Part shown: in pieces, positions 1-10,748 of the stretch
Position numbering within the stretch: the first letter of the stretch is position 1
Layout of the letters: each line of letters begins with the position of its first letter
Assembly: GCF_000741285.1 (NCBI RefSeq)
Contig: NZ_JGZE01000010.1
Span: forward strand, 1-64,000
DNA from: Bifidobacterium mongoliense DSM 21395
GTDB taxonomy: Bacteria; Actinomycetota; Actinomycetes; Actinomycetales; Bifidobacteriaceae
Length of the DNA: 64,000 nucleotides
Direction of reading: 5' to 3'
Notes under the pieces: model-generated
Told to the model about the DNA's origin: nothing
Database searches by the model: none
What the model saw: only the letters and a program-made list of their open reading frames with translations
Made by a program: the position numbers and the translations under genes

Positions 1-94
1 CTCGTCCGCGGTACTCCCCCTCACGATGCGCGAGCTCGCCCTTCATCTTGTCGTATGCCTCCTGCGTCAGCAGGATCGTCTTCTCCTCGGCCAT
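1..94 (-). CDS. greA: Transcription elongation factor GreA, N-terminal fragment
   Basis: The first 31 codons of a GreA-type protein are visible; the rest lies beyond the left edge. The N-terminus begins MAEEKTILLTQEAYDKMK, typical of actinobacterial GreA, whose N-terminal coiled coil enters the RNA polymerase secondary channel and stimulates cleavage of backtracked transcripts. The ATG is preceded on the minus strand by an AGGGAGG-like Shine-Dalgarno about 5 bases away. The next gene upstream is an FKBP isomerase in the same direction, 133 bp away. The family call rests on a short fragment but the match is characteristic. Confidence 0.85.
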   Translation of the reverse strand, partial: MAEEKTILLTQEAYDKMKGELAHREGEYRGR

Positions 95-227
95 ACATGC
101 CTCCCTGACCTTATCCAACGCAACGCCGGCACATATCGCGCCGACGCCGCCCCATTACCATATTCGCGTCGTCATGCCCGACGTCGAACACCGTCATATC
201 ATATGACCGGCATCCGGCGCGGACCAC

Positions 228-635
228 TCAACGCGTCGAAATGATGTCGACGACGAACACCAGCGTGTCGTCGCCGCCGATGCCCGCCTGCGGCATGCCC
301 TGGTGGCCATAACCGTACTCCGGGGGAATCGAGACCAGCAGCCGGGAACCCACATTGTGGCCGGGCAACGTGCGATCCCATCCCTGGATGACCTGGCCGA
401 TGCCGATGCCGAAACTCGCGGGCTGATGACGATCGAAACTCGAATCGAAGGGCGTGTCGCCGCCCCACACGACGCCATGATAATTGACCGTCACGGTGTC
501 GCCGCGCCTGACCATCGGGCCGGTTCCTGCGACAAGTTCCTCCGCCTTCAGCCCCGCCGGCGCCTGCTCCGAGGGGAAGGTGATGACCGGGGCCGCGCCG
601 AATTCGGCGTTGACCTGTGGCATATTCGCTGTCAT
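228..635 (-). CDS. FKBP-type peptidyl-prolyl cis-trans isomerase
   Basis: Single-domain FKBP of 135 residues, expected to catalyse proline isomerisation during protein folding. There is no signal peptide, so a cytoplasmic location is likely. The FKBP core spans about residues 35-135, with the family segments GDTVTVNYHGVVW, FDSSF, VIQGWDRTLPG and a C-terminal YGYG...TLVFVVDI strand. The ATG at 635 is preferred over an in-frame upstream start because AAGGAGG lies just upstream of it. It is in the same direction as greA (133 bp downstream), a neighbourhood known in bifidobacteria. This minimal form resembles slow-growing actinobacterial FkpA-like proteins without extra domains. Confidence 0.9.
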   Translation of the reverse strand: MTANMPQVNAEFGAAPVITFPSEQAPAGLKAEELVAGTGPMVRRGDTVTVNYHGVVWGGDTPFDSSFDRHQPASFGIGIGQVIQGWDRTLPGHNVGSRLLVSIPPEYGYGHQGMPQAGIGGDDTLVFVVDIISTR

Positions 636-727
636 ATTGGCCTCCTTAGACACAATGACCACAGCCTAGCACTTCCGCCCCGACGGGCGCTGCGCACCGC
701 GGCACACGGCACATCCCGCCACGACGC

Positions 728-2206
728 TCAGCATTCGACGACGTTGACCGCCAGACCCCCCTGTGCGGTCTCCTTGTACTTGGACATCATGTCCTCGCCG
801 GTATCGCGCATGGTGCGGATGGCCTGGTCGAGACTCACGCGATGCGACCCGTCGCCCAGCATGGCGATGCGGACCGCGTTGATGGCGGTGTTGGCCGCCA
901 TGGCATTGCGCTCGATGCAGGGGATCTGCACAAGTCCCCCCACCGGGTCGCAGGTAAGGCCCAGGTGATGCTCGATGCCGATTTCGGCCGCATTCTCGAC
1001 CTGTCGCGGGGTGCCGCCCAACACCTCGCACAGACCGGCTGCGGCCATGGAACACGCGGAACCGACCTCCCCCTGGCAACCGACCTCGGCGCCGGATATC
1101 GAGGCGTTGCGCTTGAAGAGATACCCCACCGCGCCCGCGGTGAGCAGGAACCGCACGACGCCGTCCTGATCGGCCCCCTCGACGAAGTTCCAGTAATAAT
1201 GCAGCACCGCGGGGATGATGCCCGCCGCGCCATTGGTGGGAGCAGTGACGATGCGGCCTCCCCCGGCGTTCTCCTCACTGACCGCCAACGCGAACAGATC
1301 CACCCATGCGGCATCCGAGGACTCCAACGCCGCCGAGCCGCGATGCCCTCGTACCAGCACGTCCCTGTTGGACGACAGTCGCTGGTACATCACCGGTGCC
1401 CGCCGCCTGACCTCCAAACCACCGGGCAGCATCCGCTGATCGCTCGTGCAACCGGCGAGGACGCATGCGCGCATGGTCGACCACACATCGAGCAGCCTGG
1501 CCCGCGTCTCATCCTCGGACCGAATGGCCCGCTCGTTGGCCATGACCAGGTCGCACACCCTCGATCCCGTCCGCTCGCACAGCCGCATGAGCTCATCGCA
1601 TGAATCAAAATCATAGGGCGCCTGATCGCCGAATCCAATGACCTCGGATTGATCACCCTCCGCGAATGTGCTGCCTTTCGGCGCGTGATCGTGGATGCCG
1701 ATCATGAGATCGTCGCGATGGCCGGACCGGATGAAACCGCCACCCACCGAATACCACACCTGCTCGTCGACCACCTGGTCATCGGCGTCGTAGGCCGTGA
1801 ACCGCATGCCGTTGGTGTGGGCCGCAAGCCGCCGCCACAATTCGAAGACGATATCCCGGTCGTAATCGAAGCCGATGGATTGCACACCCCCGAGCATCAT
1901 GCGAGGGTTGTCGGCGTATTCGTCCCTGATGGTGAGCATATGGGCCGTGTCGACGCTCTGGGGAAGAGCGCCCTCGAGCCCGGCGGCGATGGCGCGGTCG
2001 GTGCCATGTCCCCGTCCGGTCATGGCGAGCGAACCGTACAGCACCACCCGCACGCGTGCCACGCCCCCGACCATGCCGCTGTCGACCAATGACTCGACGA
2101 AGACGTGAGCGGCCCGCATCGGACCGACGGTATGCGAGGAACTTGGTCCCACGCCGATGCTGAACATATCAAGCACACTGAATGGCTCGTGCGTACCCTG
2201 CGTCAT
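728..2206 (-). CDS. sdaA: L-serine ammonia-lyase (L-serine dehydratase), iron-sulfur dependent, single chain
   Basis: Converts L-serine to pyruvate and ammonia with a [4Fe-4S] cluster. The 492 residues contain both the beta domain (N-terminal, with [15 protein letters not shown]) and the alpha domain (about residues 200-490), as in single-chain enzymes of E. coli and actinobacteria. Conserved cysteines expected to hold the cluster appear in [13 protein letters not shown] and in LTCDPVGG...IPCIERN. The ATG at 2206 follows a purine-rich GAAGGGTGGAG site. A longer upstream reading of the same frame has no credible ribosome site and runs through the neighbouring membrane-protein gene. Likely role: serine catabolism feeding pyruvate; the direction matches the upstream gene, 25 bp away, so co-transcription is possible. 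Confidence 0.95.
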   Translation of the reverse strand: MTQGTHEPFSVLDMFSIGVGPSSSHTVGPMRAAHVFVESLVDSGMVGGVARVRVVLYGSLAMTGRGHGTDRAIAAGLEGALPQSVDTAHMLTIRDEYADNPRMMLGGVQSIGFDYDRDIVFELWRRLAAHTNGMRFTAYDADDQVVDEQVWYSVGGGFIRSGHRDDLMIGIHDHAPKGSTFAEGDQSEVIGFGDQAPYDFDSCDELMRLCERTGSRVCDLVMANERAIRSEDETRARLLDVWSTMRACVLAGCTSDQRMLPGGLEVRRRAPVMYQRLSSNRDVLVRGHRGSAALESSDAAWVDLFALAVSEENAGGGRIVTAPTNGAAGIIPAVLHYYWNFVEGADQDGVVRFLLTAGAVGYLFKRNASISGAEVGCQGEVGSACSMAAAGLCEVLGGTPRQVENAAEIGIEHHLGLTCDPVGGLVQIPCIERNAMAANTAINAVRIAMLGDGSHRVSLDQAIRTMRDTGEDMMSKYKETAQGGLAVNVVEC

Positions 2207-2231
2207 ACTCCACCCTTCATCGCCATCATCC

Positions 2232-2798
2232 TCAGTACAGTACCGCGTACATCCGCGACAGATAGTACCCGCCCGCGATGGCCAGCACCACGGTGGCCAC
2301 ACCCATGACGATGACGGTGGCACGGCGTTTGGCCAAGGCTTTGGGGGCGATGTACCCCAGGAAGAACGCCGCAAAACCCAAGACGGCGCTGTTGATCACG
2401 ACCGTGACGATCGGGCCAAGGCCCAGCGGCGACAGTCCCAGCGGTACGCGCAACGAGTCAAGGAAGGCCGCGATGACGAACCGGCCCCAGAATCCGAAAC
2501 CGATCAGCCCGGCGACGCCACCGATCAGCGGCCGCCACCGCGGCGTGCCATTGCGCATCAGCCCTTCGACGCACCACAGGAGCGCGAAACCCACGGTGTA
2601 GACGAAGGCGACGGACAACAAGCAGGCGGTCAACGCCCACGGTACCAAGGCCACCTTGCCGCCGACCAGCGCGACATAGATCGGGGCGCACAGCAGCTCA
2701 CCCACGCAGAGCGCCGTGGCCGCGGAGATGGCCTGCACAAGCATCGTAGGCAATCCTTCATCGCCCTCGCGGGTCACGTTCCACCATCCTGAAGCCAT
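2232..2798 (-). CDS. Small polytopic membrane protein, unknown function
   Basis: Predicted 188-residue integral membrane protein; I do not recognise a family. About five hydrophobic segments are visible, for example around residues 20-45 (LVQAISAATALCVGELL), 50-85, 100-120, 140-160 and 163-183. There is no signal peptide cleavage site and no catalytic motif. The ATG at 2798 has AGGAGG 5 bases upstream, which decides the start. It ends 25 bp before sdaA in the same direction, so the two may share a transcript. Whether it moves a substrate (for example serine or an ion) cannot be told from sequence; the pairing with sdaA is only suggestive. Confidence 0.6.
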   Translation of the reverse strand: MASGWWNVTREGDEGLPTMLVQAISAATALCVGELLCAPIYVALVGGKVALVPWALTACLLSVAFVYTVGFALLWCVEGLMRNGTPRWRPLIGGVAGLIGFGFWGRFVIAAFLDSLRVPLGLSPLGLGPIVTVVINSAVLGFAAFFLGYIAPKALAKRRATVIVMGVATVVLAIAGGYYLSRMYAVLY

Positions 2799-3019
2799 AT
2801 GGCCCTCCTGCTCTCGATGCCCGATATCCGTGCGCTCATCGGCCGACCACACGGCATCACCAATTCCTGTCGCATGATGTCACATGGGCATATCCGCCGG
2901 TCGACCACGCACTCATCGTCGAATGGAGCCAGCCTATCCCATCCGGCGTTACCCTCGCATTTCCAGGCACAATATGGGATACATTCGGGATACATGTGGT
3001 CGGTTGTGGTCTGCTTCGC

Positions 3020-3041
3020 TTCGCGGCGTCGATGCCGCGAA
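3020..3041 (-). terminator. Possible terminator hairpin downstream of tRNA-Leu
   Basis: TTCGCGGC and GCCGCGAA form an 8-bp perfect stem with a 6-base loop, 22 bp past the 3' end of tRNA-Leu on the minus strand. There is no U-run after the stem, so this could be a weak or factor-assisted terminator. Confidence 0.35.
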
Positions 3042-3062
3042 CCGTTCTCCTGATTGGTGTCG

Positions 3063-3143
3063 TACCCCCGGTGGGACTCGAACCCACAAGCCAATGGCGA
3101 CCGATTTTAAGTCGGTTGCGTCTACCGATTCCGCCACGGGGGC
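3063..3143 (-). tRNA. tRNA-Leu, anticodon UAA
   Basis: On the minus strand the acceptor arms GCCCCCG and CGGGGGT pair (first pair G-U), followed by discriminator A. The anticodon stem ACCGA/TCGGT holds the loop CTTAAAA, giving anticodon TAA. A 12-base variable arm (CGCCATTGGCTT) and the T-arm GTGGG-TTCGAGT-CCCAC are present, as expected for a class II leucine tRNA. The total is 81 bases and the 3' CCA is not encoded. Confidence 0.95.
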
Positions 3144-3230
3144 CTGACGTCGGCCACGCGCATACGCATGGCCGACCGTTGTATTATGTCACGATTCGGC
3201 GACCGGAACGCGGCACCGACGAACGTGAGA

Positions 3231-4298
3231 TCACCGCACGGCGAGCAATCTCCTGCCATAGTCGAGCACGATGCCGTCGAGCAACCCGTGTTCGCTAGCG
3301 ATGAAGGAATCGAGGGGTTCGCCGCCGCGAGCCGCGGTCGCCGCCCCCACATTGGCGAGCACACGGTTCCAGACGAGGGCACCGCCGCCGACCACATCGA
3401 CACGACCGGGGTGAATGGTCTTATAGGTGCTCCGTTCCGCCCGGCTCATGCGCAGGAAGCGGTCATCGACCTCATACGCCTGATCGAATGCGATACGGCG
3501 CCCATCGACCTTGGCATGGTCGTAGACCTTGAGTCCCATCGCCAACGCCGTCATCGTGGTGACCGTACCCGACACGCCGATGATCGTCCTCGTCGCACCC
3601 AGGTCGACCGTTTCTGCGGCCTCCTCGATATGGGCGTCGATGTCCGCGATCGCCGCATCGATCTGCTCCTGGGTCGGCGGATCGTCGCACAGATGACGCT
3701 CGGTCATGCGCACCGAACCGATGTTCATCGAATAGCCGGCTTTCACGCTGGTGGCCGGCAGCTCGACGCCGTCACCGCCCAGTACCAGTTCCGTGGAACC
3801 GCCGCCCAGATCGACCACCAGATACGGCGGCTTGAGGTCGGCACGGCGCACCACACCGGTTGCCCCCAAGAAGCTCAACGCCGCCTCCTCGGTGCCCGGT
3901 ATCACCTCCGGCACGACGCCGAGAATCCGCTGCATCGCATCCTCGAACTCCTGCCGATTGGCGGCATCGCGTGTGGCCGAGGTGGCGACGAACCGTATGC
4001 CGTCGACCGGATGCTGTGCGAGCACCCCGGCGAATTCACGCGCCGCCGCATACGCACGATCCAAAGCTTCGGGGGCGAAACGGTGAGTCTTGTCGACGTC
4101 CTGCCCCAATCGGATAACCCGCAACATGCGGGGCACGATCTCATGCACACCATCGGCGTCCACCGAGGCGATCTTGAGTCGTATCGAATTCGTCCCGCAG
4201 TCGATCCCGGCCACCGTCACCGCATCGCGTGTCGTCATCCCATCCGTCCCATTCTGCCCGCATCGGGCCTTGTTCGTACTTCCACCATCGTCATTCAT
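3231..4298 (-). CDS. ppx: Exopolyphosphatase / guanosine pentaphosphatase, Ppx/GppA family
   Basis: Member of the ASKHA phosphatase superfamily that removes terminal phosphates from polyphosphate or pppGpp. Phosphate-binding loop 1 reads AGIDCGTNSIRL near residue 30, and loop 2 VVDLGGGSTEL near residue 145; VSGTVTT and GGALVWN lie further on. Length 355, or 335 if the internal ATG at 4238 is used, matches the short actinobacterial form that lacks the C-terminal HD domain. Neither start has a strong ribosome site, so the N-terminus is uncertain. It lies 66 bp downstream of a DUF501 gene in the same direction; ftsB-DUF501-ppx is a recurrent actinobacterial order. Confidence 0.92.
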   Translation of the reverse strand: MNDDGGSTNKARCGQNGTDGMTTRDAVTVAGIDCGTNSIRLKIASVDADGVHEIVPRMLRVIRLGQDVDKTHRFAPEALDRAYAAAREFAGVLAQHPVDGIRFVATSATRDAANRQEFEDAMQRILGVVPEVIPGTEEAALSFLGATGVVRRADLKPPYLVVDLGGGSTELVLGGDGVELPATSVKAGYSMNIGSVRMTERHLCDDPPTQEQIDAAIADIDAHIEEAAETVDLGATRTIIGVSGTVTTMTALAMGLKVYDHAKVDGRRIAFDQAYEVDDRFLRMSRAERSTYKTIHPGRVDVVGGGALVWNRVLANVGAATAARGGEPLDSFIASEHGLLDGIVLDYGRRLLAVR

Positions 4299-4364
4299 CT
4301 ACCCGACACTGTGGCCGGGTCGCGCATCCCGTGCATGCAACCCATGCCTGTATCCCGGCACGGA

Positions 4365-4955
4365 TCAGACATCCTGTCCACGCGACGCGCAGCGGCAGAC
4401 CGTCGGGCTGAATTCGTCGACCATCCTGTCCAGCGCCATATCGCCGAACGGATTGACGCCCGGACCCATGACCAGGGTCTGAGCCACCAGCGCATGCAGG
4501 CATTTGACCCTCACGGGCATGCCCCCCGCGCTGACCGAAGCGATATGCTCCTCACTGTCACCAACGCGCACGGCGATCTCGTGGCGGAACGCAAGATACC
4601 AGTGGTGTGCCCGCTCGTATCGGCCCCTGAGTGCTTCGTCACCCTCCAACGCTTCGTTGTACTCCCGCATGACGCCGTTGGCTTCGAGATGAGACACGGC
4701 CTTGACCGCCTCGGGACTGGTGAGGTAGCAGGTCGTGGGGAACGGCGTGCCCCCGGGCAATACCGGACGGGTGATCACGGCCAACGGCTGCCCGCATACG
4801 CAACGGGCGCCCACGGCAAGCATGCCACGGGGGAACCGCCCAAGCTGGCGTTCCACGATCGCGACATCCCCGGCTGTCGCGGGATGCGCCATACACCGGT
4901 CCACTGCGGCGTGCACCATATCCATATCCATCCGCTCATCGTTGTCGGTCGTCAC
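4365..4955 (-). CDS. DUF501 family protein
   Basis: About 196 residues, matching actinobacterial DUF501 proteins of unknown function found between ftsB and ppx. Visible features are VERQLGRFPRG, a cysteine pair in GARCVCGQP, and CYLTSP, TCYLTSPEAVKAVSHLEA and KCLHALVA...GPGVNPFGD toward the C-terminus. I chose the GTG at 4955 because it overlaps the ftsB stop in a GTGA tetranucleotide, consistent with translational coupling; an ATG at 4931 is an alternative. An open frame extends further upstream but only as the shadow of ftsB. Function cannot be stated; the conserved cysteines could bind a metal, which is inference. Confidence 0.85.
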   Translation of the reverse strand: MTTDNDERMDMDMVHAAVDRCMAHPATAGDVAIVERQLGRFPRGMLAVGARCVCGQPLAVITRPVLPGGTPFPTTCYLTSPEAVKAVSHLEANGVMREYNEALEGDEALRGRYERAHHWYLAFRHEIAVRVGDSEEHIASVSAGGMPVRVKCLHALVAQTLVMGPGVNPFGDMALDRMVDEFSPTVCRCASRGQDV

Positions 4956-5515
4956 TGCTTGGTATCCCCCGTCTTCGATCCATTCGTATCGTGCTGATCG
5001 GGCTGCTGTGCATGCTGTTTCGAGGATGACGCAGCGCCACTCGACGTAGTGCCCTTCGCCGCAGCACCCGATTTCACCGGTTGATCCGCCTTGGCGAAGG
5101 CATACGACAACTCGCTGTACCACGGCAACGGACTATGCGTCGACCCTTGGGACGCGGCCTTGTCGTTGACGTGCTCCTGCCCGGTGACCGACTCGGGGTG
5201 CTCCACGCGCACGGCGACTTCGCCGGGAAAGACGAAACCGAGCCGATCACGCGCCTGCGCGGTCACATAGGACTTGTCATCCCATCGCGAGATGTCGTTC
5301 TCCAGCTCGCGTTTACGCTCGATGAGCACCGATTCCTGTCGCTTGAGCCCATTGAGCTCGGCAAGGCTCAACGCGTAGGTGTGGAATGTGGAGACCAGTT
5401 GAATCGCACCCAACGCCACGATGAACAGGGCGATGAAGAAAGCCACTGGCCCACCCCCGGACCTCCGTCGTCCCGTAGCGGTGTTCCCGCCTGATGTCGT
5501 TTTGCCCATAGCCAT
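4952..5515 (-). CDS. ftsB: FtsB/DivIC-like septum formation initiator
   Basis: 187-residue bitopic divisome protein. A basic N-terminus (to about 22) precedes one membrane helix at about 23-45 (VAFFIALFIVALGAIQLV), then a short coiled coil (SLAELNGLKRQESVLIERKR) and the family motif around ARDRLGFVFPGEVAV. It would stand at the septum with FtsL and FtsQ. The C-terminal 70 residues are low-complexity Ser/Gln/Lys-rich and not part of the family core. Its ATG lies directly after the U-run of the enolase terminator and no Shine-Dalgarno is visible; a second ATG two codons in (5509) is equally possible. The 3' end overlaps the DUF501 start by 4 bp. Confidence 0.9.
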   Translation of the reverse strand: MAMGKTTSGGNTATGRRRSGGGPVAFFIALFIVALGAIQLVSTFHTYALSLAELNGLKRQESVLIERKRELENDISRWDDKSYVTAQARDRLGFVFPGEVAVRVEHPESVTGQEHVNDKAASQGSTHSPLPWYSELSYAFAKADQPVKSGAAAKGTTSSGAASSSKQHAQQPDQHDTNGSKTGDTKQ

Positions 5516-5555
5516 GAAAATACCCGTCGCATTCGACTGGGAACGCGACGGGTAT
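5516..5555 (-). terminator. Rho-independent terminator of eno
   Basis: On the minus strand ATACCCGTCGC and GCGACGGGTAT form an 11-bp perfect stem with a 14-base loop, followed by TTTT. It lies about 80 bp past the enolase stop and touches the ftsB start codon. Confidence 0.85.
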
Positions 5556-5634
5556 CGTCAACCCGAACGCACCGACGAGCCGGCGAGCATGGCCCTCATA
5601 TGGGGATGCCCGCCGGAGCGGCGCGAATCGCAGG

Positions 5635-7089
<1,455 letters not shown>

Positions 7090-7118
7090 TTACCCACCCG
7101 ATCGGCGAATCTCGCGAC

Positions 7119-10100
7119 TCAGCGCGGACCGGGCTTCCATGCGAGGTCGTCGAGCAGTTGGGACGCCCACGCCACGATCTGTTCGCCGGTCATGGGCTTC
7201 GACCCCAGTGACCCCGAGAACGGCGCGGGGATGAGCAGCGTGTGGGTGACCGGACGATACTGGGCGCCGCGGTAGATGCGCGACAGGCGCATCTGGACCG
7301 ATTCGGCCGGATCGACGCGCGCGATGCGCACACGACTGCCCTGCGTCACGATCTCGCCGACACCCAGGGACCGCGCCTTGGCACGCAGCCGTGCGATGGC
7401 GAACAGGGAGGAGAACTCATCGGGCAATGCCCCGTAGCGGTCCGTCAGCTCCTCGCGCAACTCCTTGAGATCGTCCTCGCTGCGAGCGGCGGCCAGCTTG
7501 CGGTAGGCCTCGAGCCGCAGCTTGTCCGAATCGATGTAGGCCACGGGGATGGACGCCTCGATCGGCAGGTCGATGGTGACGGTGATCGGCTCGTGACGAT
7601 CAGGCTCCTTGTACTGCTCAACGGCCTCGGAGACCATGCGCACGTACAGGTCGAAGCCAACGCCCTCGATGTGACCGCTCTGCTCGTCGCCCAGGAGATT
7701 GCCGGTCCCCCGCAGTTCGAGATCCTTCATCGCGACGTCGAAGCCCGAACCCAACGCCGTGTTCTGCGCGATGGTGGCGAGCCGGTCATGCGACTGCTGC
7801 GTCATCGGTTTGGCCGGATCGTACAGGAAGTAGGCATAGGCGCGTTCACGGCCGCGCCCGACGCGACCGCGCAGCTGATGCAGCTGGCTCAGACCGAAAC
7901 GGTCCGCATGGTCGACGATCAGCGTGTTGGCGTTCGAGATATCCAGACCCGTCTCGATGATCGTCGTGCACAGCAACAGGTCGACGTCGCGGTGCCAGAA
8001 GTCGCGGATCACCCCATCGAGTCGCTTCTCCCCCATCTTGCCGTGAGCCACGCCGATGCGCGCCTGGGGCACCAGCTCGTGGAGCTGTGCGGCGACGCGA
8101 TCGATGTCCTCCACGCGGTTGTGCACGTAGAACACCTGACCGCCACGCAGCAGTTCACGATTGACGGCGGCCTTGACCTGTGCGTCATCGTAGGCGCCGA
8201 CGTAGGTGAGCACCGGCAGACGGTCCTCGGGAGGCGTGGCGAGGGTGGACATCTCCCGTATCCCCGTCACGGCCATCTCCAGTGTGCGAGGGATGGGCGT
8301 GGCCGAAAGGGAGAGCACGTCGACGTTCGTCCGCAGGGCCTTGAGCGTCTCCTTGTGCTCGACGCCGAACCGCTGCTCCTCATCGATGACCACGAGCCCC
8401 AGGTCCTTGAAGGCGATCTGGGGATTGAGCAGCTTATGCGTGCCGATCACCAGATCGATGGTGCCCTTCTTCAATCCCTCAAGCGTCTGCTTGATCTCCT
8501 TGGCGCTCTGGAACCGGCTCATCGCGTCGATGTTGACGGGGAAGCCCTCGTAGCGTTCCGTGAAGGTCTCATAATGCTGCTGCACCAACAGGGTCGTCGG
8601 CACGAGCACCGCGACCTGCTTGCCGTCCTGGATCGCCTTGAATGCCGCGCGCACGGCGATCTCCGTCTTGCCGAAGCCGACGTCGCCGCAGATGAGCCTG
8701 TCCATCGGCACGGGCTTCTCCATATCGGCCTTGACCTCGTCGATGGTGGTCAGCTGATCGGCCGTCTCCTGGTAGGGGAAAGCGTCCTCGAGCTCCTTCT
8801 GCCACGGCGTATCGGGGTTGAAGGCGAAGCCTTTCGCACTCTGCCGCGCCGAATAGAGCTTGACCAGGTCGGCCGCGATCTCGTGGACGTGCTTGCGGGC
8901 CTTGCTTTTCGTCGCCGCCCAGTCCGAGCCGCCGAGCTTGTTGAGCTTCGGAGTCTCCGCGCCGATGTACTTGCTCACCTGGTCGAGCTGATCGGTGGGT
9001 ATGAAAAGCTTGTCCGCCGGGGCGTTGCGCTTCGACGGCGCGTATTCGATAACCAGGTACTCGCGTGTGGCCTCGCGGGCTCCCGTTCCCGTGGTGCGTT
9101 GGCGCATACCGACGAAGCGGCCGATGCCGTGCTGCTCATGCACGATGAAGTCGCCGGGTTTGAGTTCGACGAGGTCGATGGCCTTGCGCCGGCGCTTCGG
9201 AGTCTTGGTCTGCCCCGCCACGCTCGTGCGTCCGGTCAGATCACGTTCGGTGAACAACGCCAGTTTCGCCGCATGATCGACGAACCCGTCGACGGCGTGG
9301 GAACGGATCGCCGTGAACCGCGTAATGCCGGTCTCGTGCAGCACGCGAGTCAACCGGGACAAGGTGCCTTGGGCCGGCGAGGTGATGGCGACGTCATAGC
9401 CGCCGTCGATAAGGCCCTCGATGCCGTGGGATGCACGGGTTTCGTCCCCGCGGAACTGCTCGGGGTCCTGGGCGTCGAGCTGGACGTGGCCCGGCAGGCT
9501 CGGATCCACCCCGAAGCTGGTGAGACGGTAGACGGTGTGCCTGGAGAACGCGAGGGAGGAGATGACCTCGTCGAAATCGAGGAAACTGGCCTGGTCGAAG
9601 CTGATCGGCGCGCCGGCGCCATGGCCGCTGGCGGCGACATGCCAGCTCGCGGCGAGGAACTCGTTCGCCGTCGTCATGAGATCGGTGGCGGCGCGCCGCA
9701 GCTTCTCGGGGTCGGACAGCACGATCGCCGAAGTGGGAGGCAACAGCCCCGGCACGGCCTCCATGTCGTCGATCAGAGCGGGCATGAGGGATTCCATGCC
9801 TTCGACCGGCATGGCGTTGGCGATCGACTCGAGCATCTCGTCGGCGTTGGGTATCGAGCCCACCAACGAGCGGGCGCGCTCGCGAACCCGATCGGTCAAC
9901 TGCAGCTCCCGGCAGGGCGTCGCCCAGATCCTGGGGATGTCGTCGCCGTAGGTTCGCTGATCGGAAGCGTGGAACTCACGAATGGATTCGATCTCATCGC
10001 CGAAGAACTCGATGCGCACCGGATGGGGCGCCGTGGGCGGGAAGACGTCGAGGATGCCGCCACGCACCGCGAACTCGCCGCGATCCATGACCAGTTCCGC

Positions 10101-10748
10101 ACGGGTATAGGCGTTGCGCACCAGACGTGCCGACGCCTCGTCCAGCGCCAGTTCCTCGCCCCTGGCGAAGACGAGCGGCTCGACGTCGCCGAGCCCGGCG
10201 ACCACCGGCTGGATGAGCGAACGCACGGGCATGACGAGGATTCGGATGGGCCCGAACATCGGGTCGTTGTCATTCGGATGCTTGAGCCGACGCAACACGG
10301 ACATGCGGCTCGCGACGGTATCGGCGCGGGGTGAGAGCCGCTCATGCGGCAGGGTCTCCCATGCTTCGAACTGGCACACTTCGGCCGGATCGCCGTCATA
10401 CCAGGAACGTATCGCCTCGACGCCCTCCATGGCCTCCCGGCTCGAAGCGACGATGAGGACGACCATCGCGCGCCTGGCCAGCGCTGCCGCGATGGCGGGA
10501 CGCAACCCTCCCGGCGCGCCGACGAGCAGACCGGGTTCCGCGGCCGCCGATGATTCCTCGACATGCCCTTCGACGAGTTCATGGAACGTCTGGTCATGCC
10601 CGAGCCCCTCAAGGATGGACGCCAGTGCGCCATCGTCGGGCAGCTGCGGCGTGGCGGCGCGGTGACCTCTCGCGGCCCCGACGATGGTCCCGACGATGGT
10701 CCCGCGGGATGTGGAACGGGATGTGGGAGCGGAGTCCTCAGCGGCCAT
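7119..10748 (-). CDS. mfd: Transcription-repair coupling factor Mfd
   Basis: 1209-residue ATP-dependent translocase that removes RNA polymerase stalled at lesions and recruits UvrA. Domains in order: N-terminal UvrB-like module (about 30-350), RNA polymerase-interacting CarD-like domain (about 518-590, LKPGDFIVHEQHGIGRFVG), helicase domains with Walker A GDVGFGKTE (about 686) and DEEQRFG (about 788), the VGRGRERAYAYF region, and a C-terminal TRCF domain. The ATG at 10748 lies inside the end of pth (11-bp overlap) and has AGGAG 7 bases upstream within pth, so the two are likely translated together. The first 35 residues are low complexity and not conserved. Confidence 0.97.
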   Translation of the reverse strand: MAAEDSAPTSRSTSRGTIVGTIVGAARGHRAATPQLPDDGALASILEGLGHDQTFHELVEGHVEESSAAAEPGLLVGAPGGLRPAIAAALARRAMVVLIVASSREAMEGVEAIRSWYDGDPAEVCQFEAWETLPHERLSPRADTVASRMSVLRRLKHPNDNDPMFGPIRILVMPVRSLIQPVVAGLGDVEPLVFARGEELALDEASARLVRNAYTRAELVMDRGEFAVRGGILDVFPPTAPHPVRIEFFGDEIESIREFHASDQRTYGDDIPRIWATPCRELQLTDRVRERARSLVGSIPNADEMLESIANAMPVEGMESLMPALIDDMEAVPGLLPPTSAIVLSDPEKLRRAATDLMTTANEFLAASWHVAASGHGAGAPISFDQASFLDFDEVISSLAFSRHTVYRLTSFGVDPSLPGHVQLDAQDPEQFRGDETRASHGIEGLIDGGYDVAITSPAQGTLSRLTRVLHETGITRFTAIRSHAVDGFVDHAAKLALFTERDLTGRTSVAGQTKTPKRRRKAIDLVELKPGDFIVHEQHGIGRFVGMRQRTTGTGAREATREYLVIEYAPSKRNAPADKLFIPTDQLDQVSKYIGAETPKLNKLGGSDWAATKSKARKHVHEIAADLVKLYSARQSAKGFAFNPDTPWQKELEDAFPYQETADQLTTIDEVKADMEKPVPMDRLICGDVGFGKTEIAVRAAFKAIQDGKQVAVLVPTTLLVQQHYETFTERYEGFPVNIDAMSRFQSAKEIKQTLEGLKKGTIDLVIGTHKLLNPQIAFKDLGLVVIDEEQRFGVEHKETLKALRTNVDVLSLSATPIPRTLEMAVTGIREMSTLATPPEDRLPVLTYVGAYDDAQVKAAVNRELLRGGQVFYVHNRVEDIDRVAAQLHELVPQARIGVAHGKMGEKRLDGVIRDFWHRDVDLLLCTTIIETGLDISNANTLIVDHADRFGLSQLHQLRGRVGRGRERAYAYFLYDPAKPMTQQSHDRLATIAQNTALGSGFDVAMKDLELRGTGNLLGDEQSGHIEGVGFDLYVRMVSEAVEQYKEPDRHEPITVTIDLPIEASIPVAYIDSDKLRLEAYRKLAAARSEDDLKELREELTDRYGALPDEFSSLFAIARLRAKARSLGVGEIVTQGSRVRIARVDPAESVQMRLSRIYRGAQYRPVTHTLLIPAPFSGSLGSKPMTGEQIVAWASQLLDDLAWKPGPR

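Noticed and set aside
7242..10334. A 1030-codon open frame on the + strand opposite mfd
   Set aside because: High-GC shadow of a real gene; the peptide is repetitive and mfd on the other strand has full domain structure.
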